In this document: one piece after another, positions 9,489-19,284 of the stretch
How positions within the stretch are numbered: the stretch's first letter is position 1
How the letters are laid out: each line of letters opens with the position of its first letter
Source: Chroogloeocystis siderophila 5.2 s.c.1
GTDB lineage: Bacteria; Cyanobacteriota; Cyanobacteriia; Cyanobacteriales; Chroococcidiopsidaceae
DNA: 64,000 nt
Direction: 5' to 3'
Assembly (NCBI RefSeq): GCF_001904655.1
Contig: NZ_MRCC01000019.1
Coordinates: 39,640-103,639, forward strand
Notes under the pieces: generated by a model
The model's database searches: none
Told to the model about the DNA's origin: nothing
The model's input: only the letters and a program-made list of their open reading frames with translations
Made by a program: the position numbers and the translations under genes

Positions 9489-10781
9489 ATGCGCATACTT
9501 GTATATGGACTTAACTATACTCCTGAACTAACTGGCATTGGTAAATATACAGGCGAGATGACCGAGTGGCTAGCGGCGCAAGGACACGAAGTGCGAGTCG
9601 TCACAGCCTTACCCTATTACCCAGCGTGGCGAGTAGACGCGGGTTTCTCCCCTTGGCGTTACTGTACTGAATTTTTAAAAGGTGTTAAAGTCTGGCGCTG
9701 TCCGTTATGGGTTCCACACAAACCAAGCGGATTGAAACGCATTTTACATCTAGCTTCATTTGCGATCGCCAGCTTTCCTGTCGTGTTATGGCAAGGGTTA
9801 AACTGGCAACCGGATGTTGTGTTTGTCGTTGAACCAGCATTTTTCTGTGTTGTGGGGGCTTTGGTAACAAGTCGCGTAAGTGGTGCTAAAGCGTGGCTAC
9901 ATATTCAAGATTTTGAAATTGATGCAGGATTTGATTTAGGACTTTTGCCGTCTTCAGGAATTGTTCGTTCTTTAATATCGACAATCGAACGTTGGCTGAC
10001 AAATCGCTTTGATCGTGTCTCAACAATTTCAGAAAAAATGTTAGAACGACTCAAGCTCAAAGGAGTACTAATATATAAATGTGTCTATTTCCCTAACTGG
10101 GTAGATACCAAAACAATTTATCCCTTGCAACATACGAGCGCCTTGCGTACAGAATTGGGGATTGCACCAGATACTTTTGTTGCGTTGTATTCCGGTAGTA
10201 TGGGAGAAAAGCAAGGACTTGAGGTAATACTTGCTGCTGCACAAATGCTCGCCATTGATTATCCCAATATACTCTTTGTTCTATGTGGCGAAGGCTCTGC
10301 GAGAAAGCACCTGCAAAAGTTGGCAAAAAAAATGCTGAATGTGCGCTTTCTCAATTTGCAACCCGTACACCGATTGAATGATTTATTAAATCTTGCAAAT
10401 GTTCACTTACTTCCGCAGTTACCCACCGCAGCCGATTTAGTTATGCCTTCTAAACTACAAGGTATGTGTGCTTCAGGAAGACCTGCGATTGCCACTGTAC
10501 ACCCAGATACTCAAATTGCCCAAGTTCTACAAAGTTGTGGAATAACCGTTATTCCAGGAGATATTATAGCTTTAACCAAAGCACTTGTGATTTTAGCAAA
10601 TCATCCAGAGCAATGCATTGAATTAGGTAAAGCTGCACGTCAATTTACCCTCAACAACTGGCAACAAGAGAAGGTTTTACAGCAACTCGAACAAAAATTT
10701 TATCAGCTATGCTTTACACCAAACGTATCAAATAAGCGGATAGATACTGCACTAGAGCAGCCCTTAGAATCAGATTCATGA
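9489..10781 (+). CDS. WcaI-like glycosyltransferase (colanic acid type, GT4)
   Basis: A 430-residue enzyme starting MRILVYGLNYTPELTGIGKY, the near-invariant N-terminus of the WcaI family of fucosyl/glycosyltransferases. The middle VVTALPYYPAWRVDAGFSPW and FVVEPAFFCVVGAL segments are also family-typical. The C-terminal domain has ALYSGSMGEKQGLEVILAAA and LPTAADLVMPSKLQGMCASG in place of a strict E-x7-E motif, as is usual for this subfamily. I chose ATG 9489; an in-frame ATG at 9456 would add 11 residues. It ends 2 bp from the convergent dioxygenase gene. Confidence 0.88.
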   Translation: MRILVYGLNYTPELTGIGKYTGEMTEWLAAQGHEVRVVTALPYYPAWRVDAGFSPWRYCTEFLKGVKVWRCPLWVPHKPSGLKRILHLASFAIASFPVVLWQGLNWQPDVVFVVEPAFFCVVGALVTSRVSGAKAWLHIQDFEIDAGFDLGLLPSSGIVRSLISTIERWLTNRFDRVSTISEKMLERLKLKGVLIYKCVYFPNWVDTKTIYPLQHTSALRTELGIAPDTFVALYSGSMGEKQGLEVILAAAQMLAIDYPNILFVLCGEGSARKHLQKLAKKMLNVRFLNLQPVHRLNDLLNLANVHLLPQLPTAADLVMPSKLQGMCASGRPAIATVHPDTQIAQVLQSCGITVIPGDIIALTKALVILANHPEQCIELGKAARQFTLNNWQQEKVLQQLEQKFYQLCFTPNVSNKRIDTALEQPLESDS

Positions 10782-10783
10782 TT

Positions 10784-11740
10784 TTAGTTGTGTTTGATTT
10801 TCCACATCATTCTTTTAGCAGCAATAATCACTCTATAAGATACAAGTGCAATAACCATTTTTTTGGGAATTGCTTTAAATAAAGTAAGCAACAACTGCTT
10901 TTGCAACGCCACAAGCTCCCTATTTGATATCGTAGATACAGAACTATAAGGATAAGTTGGATAATTTCGCGGGCGACCAAATCCTAAATACTCTACGACT
11001 GCGGGGCTAAGATTCTCTAAATATTCTGTATTAATCAAATTTGGTTCCCCATGTCCTACATTCTCCACATCATCACCAACTTCATCAACTTGAAATAGCA
11101 ATGTCTTTCTCACATAATTCTTATTGTCAAGAGGTTCTGCTCGATGAATAACATGGGTATTACAAATAATTAAACTTCCTTGCGGCATTTGTAAAGTAAC
11201 AATATCTTTCTCGAATTTCTTGATAAAACTCTCGCTTAAATAAATCTCGTGGTTATAGTTGTCCGCCCAATGATGTGACTTTCTAACAATCTGAAAAGCA
11301 TTTTTTGTGACATCTGAAAGATAAAAAAGAAAAAGCAATCCTGGCATATTGTGTTTTTCAGAAAGTTGATAACCAACTTGCCGATTATTATCAGTGTGCC
11401 ACGGCATATAATGCGAGGCTTTAGTTTGATAAATCCGATGGTTTACTAATAAGAATTTATGCAAAAAGTATTTGTTGCAGATATCTAAAACTTTACTGGA
11501 TGTAATAACATTATATACTTTCTTAGATTTAGCCAGACAATGCGTCAAGAATTGTTGCGAACCGCTGAAAACGACTCCTACATCATTTGTATTAACTAAA
11601 ACTTTTTCAAAATCTACTTCTTGTAGAATAGATTCTACATATTCTTTGGTAAGAGCTTCCTCAAATACGAAGTAACCATTCTCTCTAATTGCTTTTATAA
11701 TCTTTTCATTCTCAACAGCTAAAAATTTTCTTGTATACAT
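10784..11740 (-). CDS. Phytanoyl-CoA dioxygenase (PhyH) family protein
   Basis: A 318-residue Fe(II)/2-oxoglutarate dioxygenase candidate. The facial triad is visible as H115-x-D117 in MPWHTDNNRQ and a distal His near residue 199 in NTHVIHRAEPLDN, with an Arg at 211-212 suited to binding 2-oxoglutarate. The N-terminal NGYFVFEEALTKEYVESIL is the usual PhyH opening helix. The C-terminal 90 residues are basic and helical and lie outside the core. The substrate is unknown. It is convergent with the polysaccharide cluster and could modify a cell-surface or secondary metabolite, which is only a guess from context. Confidence 0.75.
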   Translation of the reverse strand: MYTRKFLAVENEKIIKAIRENGYFVFEEALTKEYVESILQEVDFEKVLVNTNDVGVVFSGSQQFLTHCLAKSKKVYNVITSSKVLDICNKYFLHKFLLVNHRIYQTKASHYMPWHTDNNRQVGYQLSEKHNMPGLLFLFYLSDVTKNAFQIVRKSHHWADNYNHEIYLSESFIKKFEKDIVTLQMPQGSLIICNTHVIHRAEPLDNKNYVRKTLLFQVDEVGDDVENVGHGEPNLINTEYLENLSPAVVEYLGFGRPRNYPTYPYSSVSTISNRELVALQKQLLLTLFKAIPKKMVIALVSYRVIIAAKRMMWKIKHN

Positions 11741-12051
11741 ACTCGCTGAAAGTTCTATGGAATAGTTAATAAAGCTATAAAATTAAATAATTTTTATAAA
11801 TACTAGCTCTAATCTCAAAAAATACCTATACGGTAATTACTGATAATTACCAGAGCAATCAATACACAGTCAAGAAAATGAGTTGTTGGCAAGTTGGATT
11901 AAAGTAAGCAAAGATAAATGTGAACTAACAAAAAACCTGATCTGGTTATCTAACCAAAAACGACTTTAATATAACAAAATATAGGCTGGAAAGTTTCCCA
12001 ACCTACTTTTCTCCCTCATGCAGGTGAAACAAAAGACAGCTTTACAGCGCT
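11741..12051. other. Intergenic region without recognised gene
   Basis: About 310 bp between two minus-strand genes. It is AT-rich. I see no open frame with coding character, no clear hairpin with a T-run and no recognisable promoter motif. It must hold the promoter of the dioxygenase gene and the 3' end signal of the NB-ARC gene. Confidence 0.5.
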
Positions 12052-13467
12052 CTAACCTTGCTTTTTACTAAGTGTAGGCACCTGACTTAATTCTGATGAT
12101 GGACTTGTAAATTTAAGAATACTAAATTCACTTTTGTAGTGCGTTACTTCTTTGATGTACTCTAAGATCATGTAATGCTGAGTAAAGCAAAACGAATCAT
12201 TTTTGATGAGCGATCGCTGTTGTAACGATTGCAAAGCTTCTAACACGTTTCTGATAGATAATCCAGGCAAGTCATTTTCATTGATGTGTAGCAATTGTGG
12301 ATCTTGATTTGTTAACCACAGCATCACTTGCTTCTCGCGATTCGATAAACGATTGAATTGTTGCTCTAACAGATCCCAAATTTCTCCAAAGACAATTCGA
12401 TCTTGCGATAAGAACTTGGATACATTTTTTTTGTATAAAGATTGAATTGATGTAGCAGCAATCTTTAAAGCCAGTGGATTACCCGAATAACGCTCAACCA
12501 ACTCTTGTGCTTCTTTGTTAGTAAAAACTAAACCTTTCGCCGCCAAAATCTCACAGGCAGTTTCTGGTGATAAACCGGTTAATTGTAGCGATCGCACAGG
12601 TAAATTATCACCAGCTTTGACATTTAAACTAATAGGTAACTCTCTTGTTGTTAGTAACAAGCAGCTTTGATGTCGTTCATCCGCAACTTGCCGCAACAAT
12701 TGTCCATAACCTTCATAATTATCGCGGTAACGTCCAGCTTTTCCGCCACTTTGTAAAACTGACTCGTAGTTATCTAAAACTAATAAACAGCGATGCTGCC
12801 TTAAATACTTCATCAAACAGGCGAGTAAGCCATCAATTGTTTGCGGTAGTTCTATTTTTGGCTGCTGCCCTAAGAATACAATGATCTCTGCTAACAGTTC
12901 TTTAATCGGCTGAGCATTACGCACATTATACCAAATGACATACTCAAACTCATGTTGTATGTGTTCGGCACAAACTGCGGCTAAAGACGTTTTGCCAATT
13001 CCTGGCATTCCACTCAGCGATACAACGCGACAGCGATCGCTGACAATCCATTCTTCTAAATTAGCTAGTTCAATTGTACGACCAAAGAACTTAGAAACAT
13101 CAATTATCTCTTTCCACTCTTGCTTATAGTTTACTGTGCTTTGTTGCAGAGTCAGTAAACTATAAGCACTTGCAGGAGACGCTTGGTGTTTCTCTGTCGG
13201 ATACGATGCAGCTAATTGATATTGATTAATAATTCGCTGAAAATTTGTTTTTGTGATTCTTTGACCGAAAGCTTTTGAAAGAGATTGCCACAGCTTATGG
13301 CCAACGTCTCGAATATAACCTAATTGATAGCCAGAGCTTCTTGCAATCTCTTGGTAAGATCTCCCTTCCCAACATTGCCGAAATACAATTTCTTGAACTT
13401 TACTTAAACCACCTTGGTGAGTTACTTTTTCCACTATTTCTAGTGCTTCTTCTATTGATATTTTCAT
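12052..13467 (-). CDS. NB-ARC (STAND) ATPase with N-terminal helix-turn-helix-like domain
   Basis: A 471-residue protein in two blocks. Residues 1-80 form a helical domain (LSKVQEIVFRQCWEGRSYQE, IARSSGYQLGYIRD) like the N-terminal HTH domain found on many cyanobacterial NB-ARC and WD40 proteins. From about 128 comes an NB-ARC ATPase: P-loop GMPGIGKTS at 153-161, Walker B LLVLDN at 228-233, sensor LLTTRELP, and the GLPL-like SGNPLALKIAA. A winged-helix segment follows, then a short tail. The family normally carries C-terminal WD40 or TPR repeats as sensor; none is present, so it is either a short form or truncated. Possible roles are signalling or defence. Confidence 0.8.
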   Translation of the reverse strand: MKISIEEALEIVEKVTHQGGLSKVQEIVFRQCWEGRSYQEIARSSGYQLGYIRDVGHKLWQSLSKAFGQRITKTNFQRIINQYQLAASYPTEKHQASPASAYSLLTLQQSTVNYKQEWKEIIDVSKFFGRTIELANLEEWIVSDRCRVVSLSGMPGIGKTSLAAVCAEHIQHEFEYVIWYNVRNAQPIKELLAEIIVFLGQQPKIELPQTIDGLLACLMKYLRQHRCLLVLDNYESVLQSGGKAGRYRDNYEGYGQLLRQVADERHQSCLLLTTRELPISLNVKAGDNLPVRSLQLTGLSPETACEILAAKGLVFTNKEAQELVERYSGNPLALKIAATSIQSLYKKNVSKFLSQDRIVFGEIWDLLEQQFNRLSNREKQVMLWLTNQDPQLLHINENDLPGLSIRNVLEALQSLQQRSLIKNDSFCFTQHYMILEYIKEVTHYKSEFSILKFTSPSSELSQVPTLSKKQG

Positions 13468-15743
13468 TTTGTTCAGATTTATTTTATAAGTTGTCAGGTC
13501 TTTTTATTAAAAATTTTCAAGATTCACCAAATATAAATAATTTTAATCTTTTTATTTTCCAGCCCTGGTTGCACGTATCTAAATTAAAAACTGCCAAATC
13601 AAATATAGTTTGTTGGTATTTTTGATTCCAGTAGCTTTATTCATCAACTCAATTGGCTCTACTAGCTTTTTGACAATCACATTTCTTAACTAACTGAGTA
13701 TTGCCAACCTTAGCTGATTTACAAATCTTATTGATTGAATAGATAATTTACAGCCTGTAATCCGTTGTCAAGTTAGTATAAAAGCCACTATTTTCAACTC
13801 CCCCTATTATATAAGTCTTTTCTATATCTCTTATAAAAGAAACTTGCTTCATAGCTACAATTGTGTAGTATCTATGCTACTTTTGATTATTCGCTATGTG
13901 TTCAAAAAAATAAGTTTATTTAATTACATTGTGCTTTTTAACTACATTTTTAGTATGTTTTATACTTTGTCTTTACCACATATGAAGGTATGTTGTCAAA
14001 CATCCTACCTCAAAGATTACATAACAATATTTAAAGAGCGCTGTATTACAAAGTACTAAAACTACGATGGCTGTGATAGTCCCAAATATGCTTTTTTTAG
14101 CAAGTACTGTGTTATCTATGTATATTAAAGTACTACTTAACTCATTTGGACGAAACTTTATCTCAAGAATATCGTAGCTAAGCTATGCACTAATAGTGAT
14201 AGAAAGCAGCTTTTTTATACCTCTTCAAAGACGCCCCTATGATTGAGTAGTCGATATGCTATAAAGTTTTATTCAGTCTATGTATCCTTGAGCAGTTATT
14301 GCTAAAACAATTAATCTATTAAGTAAAAATATTTGACAATTTTTAATATATATCGAACCCATATGATAGCATAAAATAGTTATTGACCATTAGTTAAGCG
14401 TAGCACAGCAACTCAATTAAATAATACTCTTATTATTTGACCTCGTGCAGTGGAGCTTAAATTATTATTCGTGTAATAGTTAATGATCATCAACCTAAGT
14501 CAGCTATCTCTAAAGAATATACTATATTTAAGATAATATTGCTTGTAAGCATAACCTTCTTTATAAGTCATGAGTGTTATTTAAACTCAAATAAATTGAT
14601 AGTTTGATTTAACTACAATCATCAATAAAGCCCGTGCCATCTAGACTGAGAGCCATCGTATTTTATCCCAGCTTAATAATTTATTTGTAATGATTATCAA
14701 AATCAAAACTACTTAACTAAATAAGCAGCTAATTTGAATCGTCTTAAAGTATCTAAAAAATTATATTTACAGATGTAGTGATACTAAAATAGCACTAATA
14801 TTAACAGTTGTTATATTGTGATAAGAATTCGCTTCACAAAATATCCTCTAAATAAGATTGAAACAATAATTTTAGGTTAAGGATATGGCTTTCTTTTTAT
14901 CAAAATTGCAGTATCCACTTTTTTATAAAAATCTTTACAAAAACTGAAAAATTCACGTCGTTATTGCATCATTGCATCTAATATATTTCATCTTTTTATT
15001 TTAATTTAGCTGTAAAAAGTTTAATTATTTAAATAAATAAAGCTTAATGTATTATTTTTAAATGATTTGAATGAACCCATGATTGAGTAAGCTTGTCAAC
15101 TAAATTCAATATTGAAACTAAATTGAGTTCTATTTGGAAGAGGTAAAACATATATGCAAATTAGTTATTCATTGTTTTGAAATTTGAATGTAGTCTTCGG
15201 TAATTGTAACACTTAGTGTTCTTTTTATTTTTATGTATAAAGGTGACAAATACAAAAATGGCGCTCAAGAATACGAACTCTATATGACTTTTGTATGACC
15301 TTTATGTGATTTTGAATTGAAAGCAAAATACCAACTAAGCTAAATTTCAGCATCAACAAAGATACGCGATGAGTAAGCCCTTAGCCATATTGAGAATAAA
15401 ATCAATTAAGCAATTCTTATCATATTGGTAATCTACGCCAAGGTTTTATGTGTTTGAGGTACGATTACGCAGTCGTTAACCCGTTATAACACCAACTAAA
15501 TGAACCCTTGAGTAGTTCAATAACCGAACGTTTGAGCAGAAAGACACGCCTTTAACTATTACACTAAGGTGCAACGTCTTAGCGCTACCAATTTTCGATA
15601 ACACTTCAGTGCAACCTGATAAAGTTTGGTTAATGATCGCTGCTTGCACGCATCTATTGCTAGAGTTTGTTGATTTCTCTGTTGCCCAGTTTCATATAGT
15701 GCAAAAATATAAGCGCAAGTGAAGATCGGCTGTAGTTGCTTCT
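13468..15743. other. 2.3-kb AT-rich gene desert
   Basis: No open frame here has coding character. The longest, 13844-14059 on the plus strand (71 codons), is dominated by Ile, Leu, Phe and Tyr as expected from AT-rich noncoding DNA, and it lacks a ribosome binding site. The left part holds the promoter of the NB-ARC gene and the right end the promoter of murT. Around 15474-15620 there are short related words (CTAAGGTGCAAC, CTTCAGTGCAACC) but no ordered repeat array. A long untranslated RNA or a decayed insertion cannot be excluded. Confidence 0.5.
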
Positions 15744-15761
15744 ATGCATGTAGTGGGTGAA

Positions 15762-17114
15762 ATGGCAAAAATTCAGATCAAGGATAGACTACAACTAGCT
15801 TTAGCAGTCTTAACCGCAAAAACAGTCACATTCGGAGTGCGATCGCTTAAACTTGGTGCAGCAAGTGTCCTACCGGGCGAAATTGCCCGTCGCTTACAAC
15901 CGCAGCTACTACAACTACTCAGTCGCCAAGTTAAGCAGGGAGTGATTCTCATCGCCGGAACTAATGGCAAAACGACAACATCGCTACTGTTGCGCACGAT
16001 GCTAGAACGTCAAGGGAAGCGCGTTGCGCACAATGCAACTGGTGCAAATTTGGAAAATGGGTTAATGAGTGCCTTACTTGCAAATACCAACTTGGTAGGT
16101 ACACTCGATGTCGATTACGCGATTTTAGAAGTTGATGAAAACGTTGTTCCTAAAGTTTTAGCAGCAATTCAGCCAAAGTTAATTTTGTGCTTAAACTTGT
16201 TTCGCGACCAACTTGATCGCTACGGTGAAGTAGACACGATTAGTCAGCGCTGGGGTAAAGCGATCGCCGTACTCCCACCAGATACGATTATTATTCCAAA
16301 TGCCGATGACCCAACACTTTCTTACATGGGTCAACAACTACCACAAAAAGTCCTTTTCTTTGGTTTAAGCGAACCCGAACAGTATCTTGAAGAGATTCCC
16401 CACGCTGTAGACTCGATTTACTGTCCCAACTGCGGACATTCACTTGATTATGAAGGTGTCTACCTATCACATTTAGGAGACTTTCACTGTCCTAATTGTG
16501 GCTTTCACAAAGCACCAGTGGCAATTAATAGCCAAGAATACCCTCAGATCTTAATTGGATTATATAACAAGTACAACACTTTAGCAGCAGTTTTAGCCGC
16601 GCAACAACTGGGAGTTGATGAAACTACAATCCGTGATACAATCAGCAATTTTCAAGCAGCCTTTGGACGCGCTGAAGAGTTAAACGTCAACGGTAAACAC
16701 GTACGTATTCTATTATCCAAAAATCCTGTAGGAATGAACGAAACGATTCGCGCAGTAAACCAAGTACGGCAAAAAACGCATTCTTCGCAACTTGCACCAG
16801 TGTTGTTTGTATTAAACGATCGCATTCCCGATGGGACAGATGTCTCGTGGATTTGGGATGTCGATACCGAAAAACTCGTCGCCCAAGGCGGAACATTCGT
16901 TGTCAGCGGTGATCGCGTCTATGATATGGCGCTGCGATTGCGCTACTCGCACTCAGAGGATAACGACTTGCAACTCATCGTTAAGGAAGATTTACGCGAA
17001 GCGATCGCCACGGCATTAGAACATACCCCACAAAATCAAACCTTACACATTCTCCCTACCTACTCAGCAATGCTTGAAGTTCGCGAAGTCCTCACAGGGC
17101 GTAAGATTCTCTAA
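15762..17114 (+). CDS. murT: Lipid II isoglutaminyl synthase, MurT subunit
   Basis: A 450-residue Mur-ligase-type protein that, with GatD, amidates the alpha-carboxyl of D-Glu in lipid II. The ATP loop GTNGKTT is at residues 66-72. Four cysteines in two C-P-N-C-G knuckles (221/224 and 243/246) form the zinc ribbon characteristic of MurT. The C-terminal domain has FVLNDRIPDGTDVSWIWDVD, typical of DUF1727. ATG 15762 gives the usual MAKIQIKDRL start; an in-frame ATG at 15744 is the alternative. gatD follows 46 bp downstream, the standard pairing. Confidence 0.92.
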   Translation: MAKIQIKDRLQLALAVLTAKTVTFGVRSLKLGAASVLPGEIARRLQPQLLQLLSRQVKQGVILIAGTNGKTTTSLLLRTMLERQGKRVAHNATGANLENGLMSALLANTNLVGTLDVDYAILEVDENVVPKVLAAIQPKLILCLNLFRDQLDRYGEVDTISQRWGKAIAVLPPDTIIIPNADDPTLSYMGQQLPQKVLFFGLSEPEQYLEEIPHAVDSIYCPNCGHSLDYEGVYLSHLGDFHCPNCGFHKAPVAINSQEYPQILIGLYNKYNTLAAVLAAQQLGVDETTIRDTISNFQAAFGRAEELNVNGKHVRILLSKNPVGMNETIRAVNQVRQKTHSSQLAPVLFVLNDRIPDGTDVSWIWDVDTEKLVAQGGTFVVSGDRVYDMALRLRYSHSEDNDLQLIVKEDLREAIATALEHTPQNQTLHILPTYSAMLEVREVLTGRKIL

Positions 17115-17160
17115 ATATACTATTTCACCAATTACTATCCCACAACTTAGCCTTAATTTT

Positions 17161-17964
17161 ATGAACCAAGAACAAATCGAACTGACAATCGGCTGGTTGT
17201 ATCCCACGTTGATGAGCACTTACGGTGATCGCGGAAACGTGATTTGTCTGCAAAAACGCTGTGAGTGGCGCGGGTACACTGTGAAGATCTTACCCCTCGA
17301 TCAAAATGCGACAGATGCAGACTTTCACAACGTTGATATGATTGTTGGTGGTGGTGCGCAAGACCGACAACAAGAAATTGTCATGCGCGACTTACGCGGT
17401 ACGAAAGCCGCAGCACTCCGCGAAAGAATTGATAATGGAACTCCTGGCGTATTTACCTGCGGTGCGCCGCAATTACTCGGACACTACTACGAACCTGCAT
17501 TAGGACAGCGCATTGAAGGCTTAGGCCTGTTAGATTTTGTGTCTGTGCATCCAGGTGCAAACGCCCGCCGTTGTATTGGTAATCTTGTCGTTGAAGTCAC
17601 TGCTAAACTTTTAGCACAAGAACTCGCAGTGTTTTGCGGTTCTCCTACTTACCTGATTGGCTTTGAAAATCACGGGGGACGCACCAAGCTAGGACAAGTC
17701 GAACCCCTAGGGCGTGTCGTCCAAGGTTTAGGTAATAACGGCGAAGACGGAACAGAAGGTGCATTTTACCAAAATGCGATCGCCACTTATTCGCACGGTC
17801 CATTATTACCCAAAAACCCCTTTGTCGCCGACTGGTTGATTCAAACTGCATTGCGGCAAAAATATCAAGTTCCGATCACGCTTACACCCCTCGAAGATCC
17901 TCTTGCTATACAAGCAAGACAAGCGATGTTCCAACGCTTACGTGTTAATGTTCCTACTGGATAA
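17161..17964 (+). CDS. gatD: Lipid II isoglutaminyl synthase, GatD glutamine amidotransferase subunit
   Basis: A 267-residue class I glutaminase of the cobyric-acid-synthase (CobB/CobQ) type that feeds ammonia to MurT. The nucleophile is C100 in GVFTCGAPQLLGHYY. The partner His is H212 in ATYSHGPLLPKNP. The N-terminus GWLYPTLMSTYGDRGNV is very typical of the family. I chose ATG 17161 because upstream in-frame sequence overlaps the murT 3' end and lacks family character. Amidated peptidoglycan is known from Gram-positives; murT-gatD also occurs in cyanobacteria. Confidence 0.92.
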   Translation: MNQEQIELTIGWLYPTLMSTYGDRGNVICLQKRCEWRGYTVKILPLDQNATDADFHNVDMIVGGGAQDRQQEIVMRDLRGTKAAALRERIDNGTPGVFTCGAPQLLGHYYEPALGQRIEGLGLLDFVSVHPGANARRCIGNLVVEVTAKLLAQELAVFCGSPTYLIGFENHGGRTKLGQVEPLGRVVQGLGNNGEDGTEGAFYQNAIATYSHGPLLPKNPFVADWLIQTALRQKYQVPITLTPLEDPLAIQARQAMFQRLRVNVPTG

Positions 17965-18261
17965 AGAGAGGACGCTTCGCAGATTTACGGTTTAGAGGTC
18001 GGCAAAGTTCTTACTCGGTCAAGGTATGACAAAAATGAAAATCTCAGCAACGAAAGATTGCCTTCCTTGGGAAACGAAAAATAACCTAAGTTAGAGCCTA
18101 AAAGCGTTTTTAGTGCTTCCCAGACTTACGAATGAGTTAAACTCAACACTCAAAACTTAAAACTCTCAAGATGACAATGTACAAAGTGTCACCTTCACTC
18201 ATCTTTCTCATAATTAGAAATCCTAGACTTAATTGTGTGAGGAGTGAACTGGATTGAAAAG

Positions 18262-18297
18262 GCTCTTGGGATCGAAACACGGAAAGTTCCCAAGAGC
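18262..18297 (+). terminator. Hairpin, candidate terminator downstream of gatD
   Basis: There is a perfect 10-bp inverted repeat GCTCTTGGGA / TCCCAAGAGC with a 16-nt loop, followed on the plus strand by TTACTCTTTTGTTTT. The gap 17965-18261 between gatD and this hairpin shows no gene. It could also serve the degraded minus-strand rhodanese fragment on the other side, although the T-rich tract favours the plus strand. Confidence 0.55.
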
Positions 18298-18310
18298 TTA
18301 CTCTTTTGTT

Positions 18311-18603
18311 TTATGCAGGTGCTTCTACGGGTAATTCTGCGGCTTTCCACGCTATCCATGACCCAGGAACATTCGTCACTTTCTCAAATCCATGCTTTTT
18401 GAGCAGACTCGCAGCGATCGCAGCACAAAAGCCGCTACCGCAGCATGTTGCTATATTCTTAGAGCGCTCTAGCTCGTGTAAATGTTCCTCGCTCCTGGGA
18501 TAGCACCCTTTTGATATTCATCATCGCCACGGACATCTAGTACCAAAACATTAGGATCGTCTAGTTGTCCCCGAAAACGCAAATGCAGCGTGTGCAAATT
18601 GCT
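18311..18603 (-). pseudogene. Rhodanese-domain remnant, frameshifted
   Basis: Reading the minus strand from 18603 gives LDDPNVLVLDVRGDDEYQKG and then AIPGARNIY, the classic first half of a rhodanese domain, running into a TAG. In another frame just downstream comes NIATCCGSGFCAAIAASLLKKHGFEKVTNV (given in part), holding the active-site loop C-G-S-G-F, and it ends at the TAA at 18311-18313. The 10-15 residues normally between these blocks are missing, so there is a deletion plus a frameshift. Sulfur transfer from thiosulfate or persulfide would have been the role. It faces the MBL remnant head to head across an apparent deletion joint near 18604. Confidence 0.8.
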
Positions 18604-18605
18604 TC

Positions 18606-19008
18606 ATTCGCAACGGAGAAACATTGCAAATTGGCAATGTCAACATTAAGGCGATCGCGACTCCTGGACATACCGATAGCCACGTCACATATCTTGTCAA
18701 CGACACGCATTTATTAACCGGCGATGCATTGTTTATTTGCGGCTGTGGACGGACAGATTTTCAAATTGGTAACACAGCGACTTTTTACTTTACCAGACGA
18801 CACGTTAGTTTATCCAGGACACGATTATCGAGGACACACAGTATCCACTATTAAGGAACAAAAGATGCGACAAGTTCAAATCGTTGCAGGATCGCTAGTC
18901 TTACTTGGCACTTTACTGGGTGCATTTGTTTCTCCCTGGTTTTTGATTCTGAGTGGCCTTGTTGGTGCAGAATTAAATTTGCGGGAATCACAGGAAACTG
19001 AACGCTAG
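18606..19008 (+). pseudogene. Degraded MBL-fold hydrolase (persulfide dioxygenase type) joined to DUF2892 fragment
   Basis: The piece 18606-18780 encodes IKAIATPGHTDSHVTYLVND and LLTGDALFICGCGRTDFQ, the second half of an ETHE1-like metallo-beta-lactamase fold. A frameshift follows, and LFTLPDDTLVYPGHDYRGHT continues in the next frame. It then runs into MRQVQIVAGSLVLLGTLLGA (from 18864), the two-helix DUF2892 domain usually attached to YgaP-type rhodaneses. Its own end is frameshifted too: the expected FAGITGN is in the plus-one frame. The N-terminal zinc-binding half of the hydrolase is absent. With the facing rhodanese piece this is the wreck of a sulfide/persulfide detoxification module. 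Confidence 0.8.
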
Positions 19009-19284
19009 CAATGCTCCTTAGCAAACTTCCTTACAACCGTAACTAGGGTTAATACTCATGCTCTGGATAATCGGGTACCTTCTTACAGTTCGTATCGGGC
19101 TGAGTTTGGGCTTAATTGGTAGTAGCTCAGTCTTGCGGCTCTTGTCTTAATCTACGTGATGGATGTGCCAACAAAAACAGCATTAGTGATTTGATTCAAC
19201 GCTAAGTAAGTTCTCTACTGAGTGGCTCATTAGCTAGCTTTTAACCCTGACCTCTGACCTCCGACCTTGACTCCTACTATCAAA

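Noticed and set aside
13844..14059. 71-codon plus-strand frame in the AT-rich desert
   Set aside because: It has no ribosome binding site, its composition is what AT-rich noncoding DNA gives, and no motif is present.
14680..14710. Fur-box-like word around TAATGATTATCAAAATC
   Set aside because: It matches only part of the 19-bp consensus and no iron gene is nearby.
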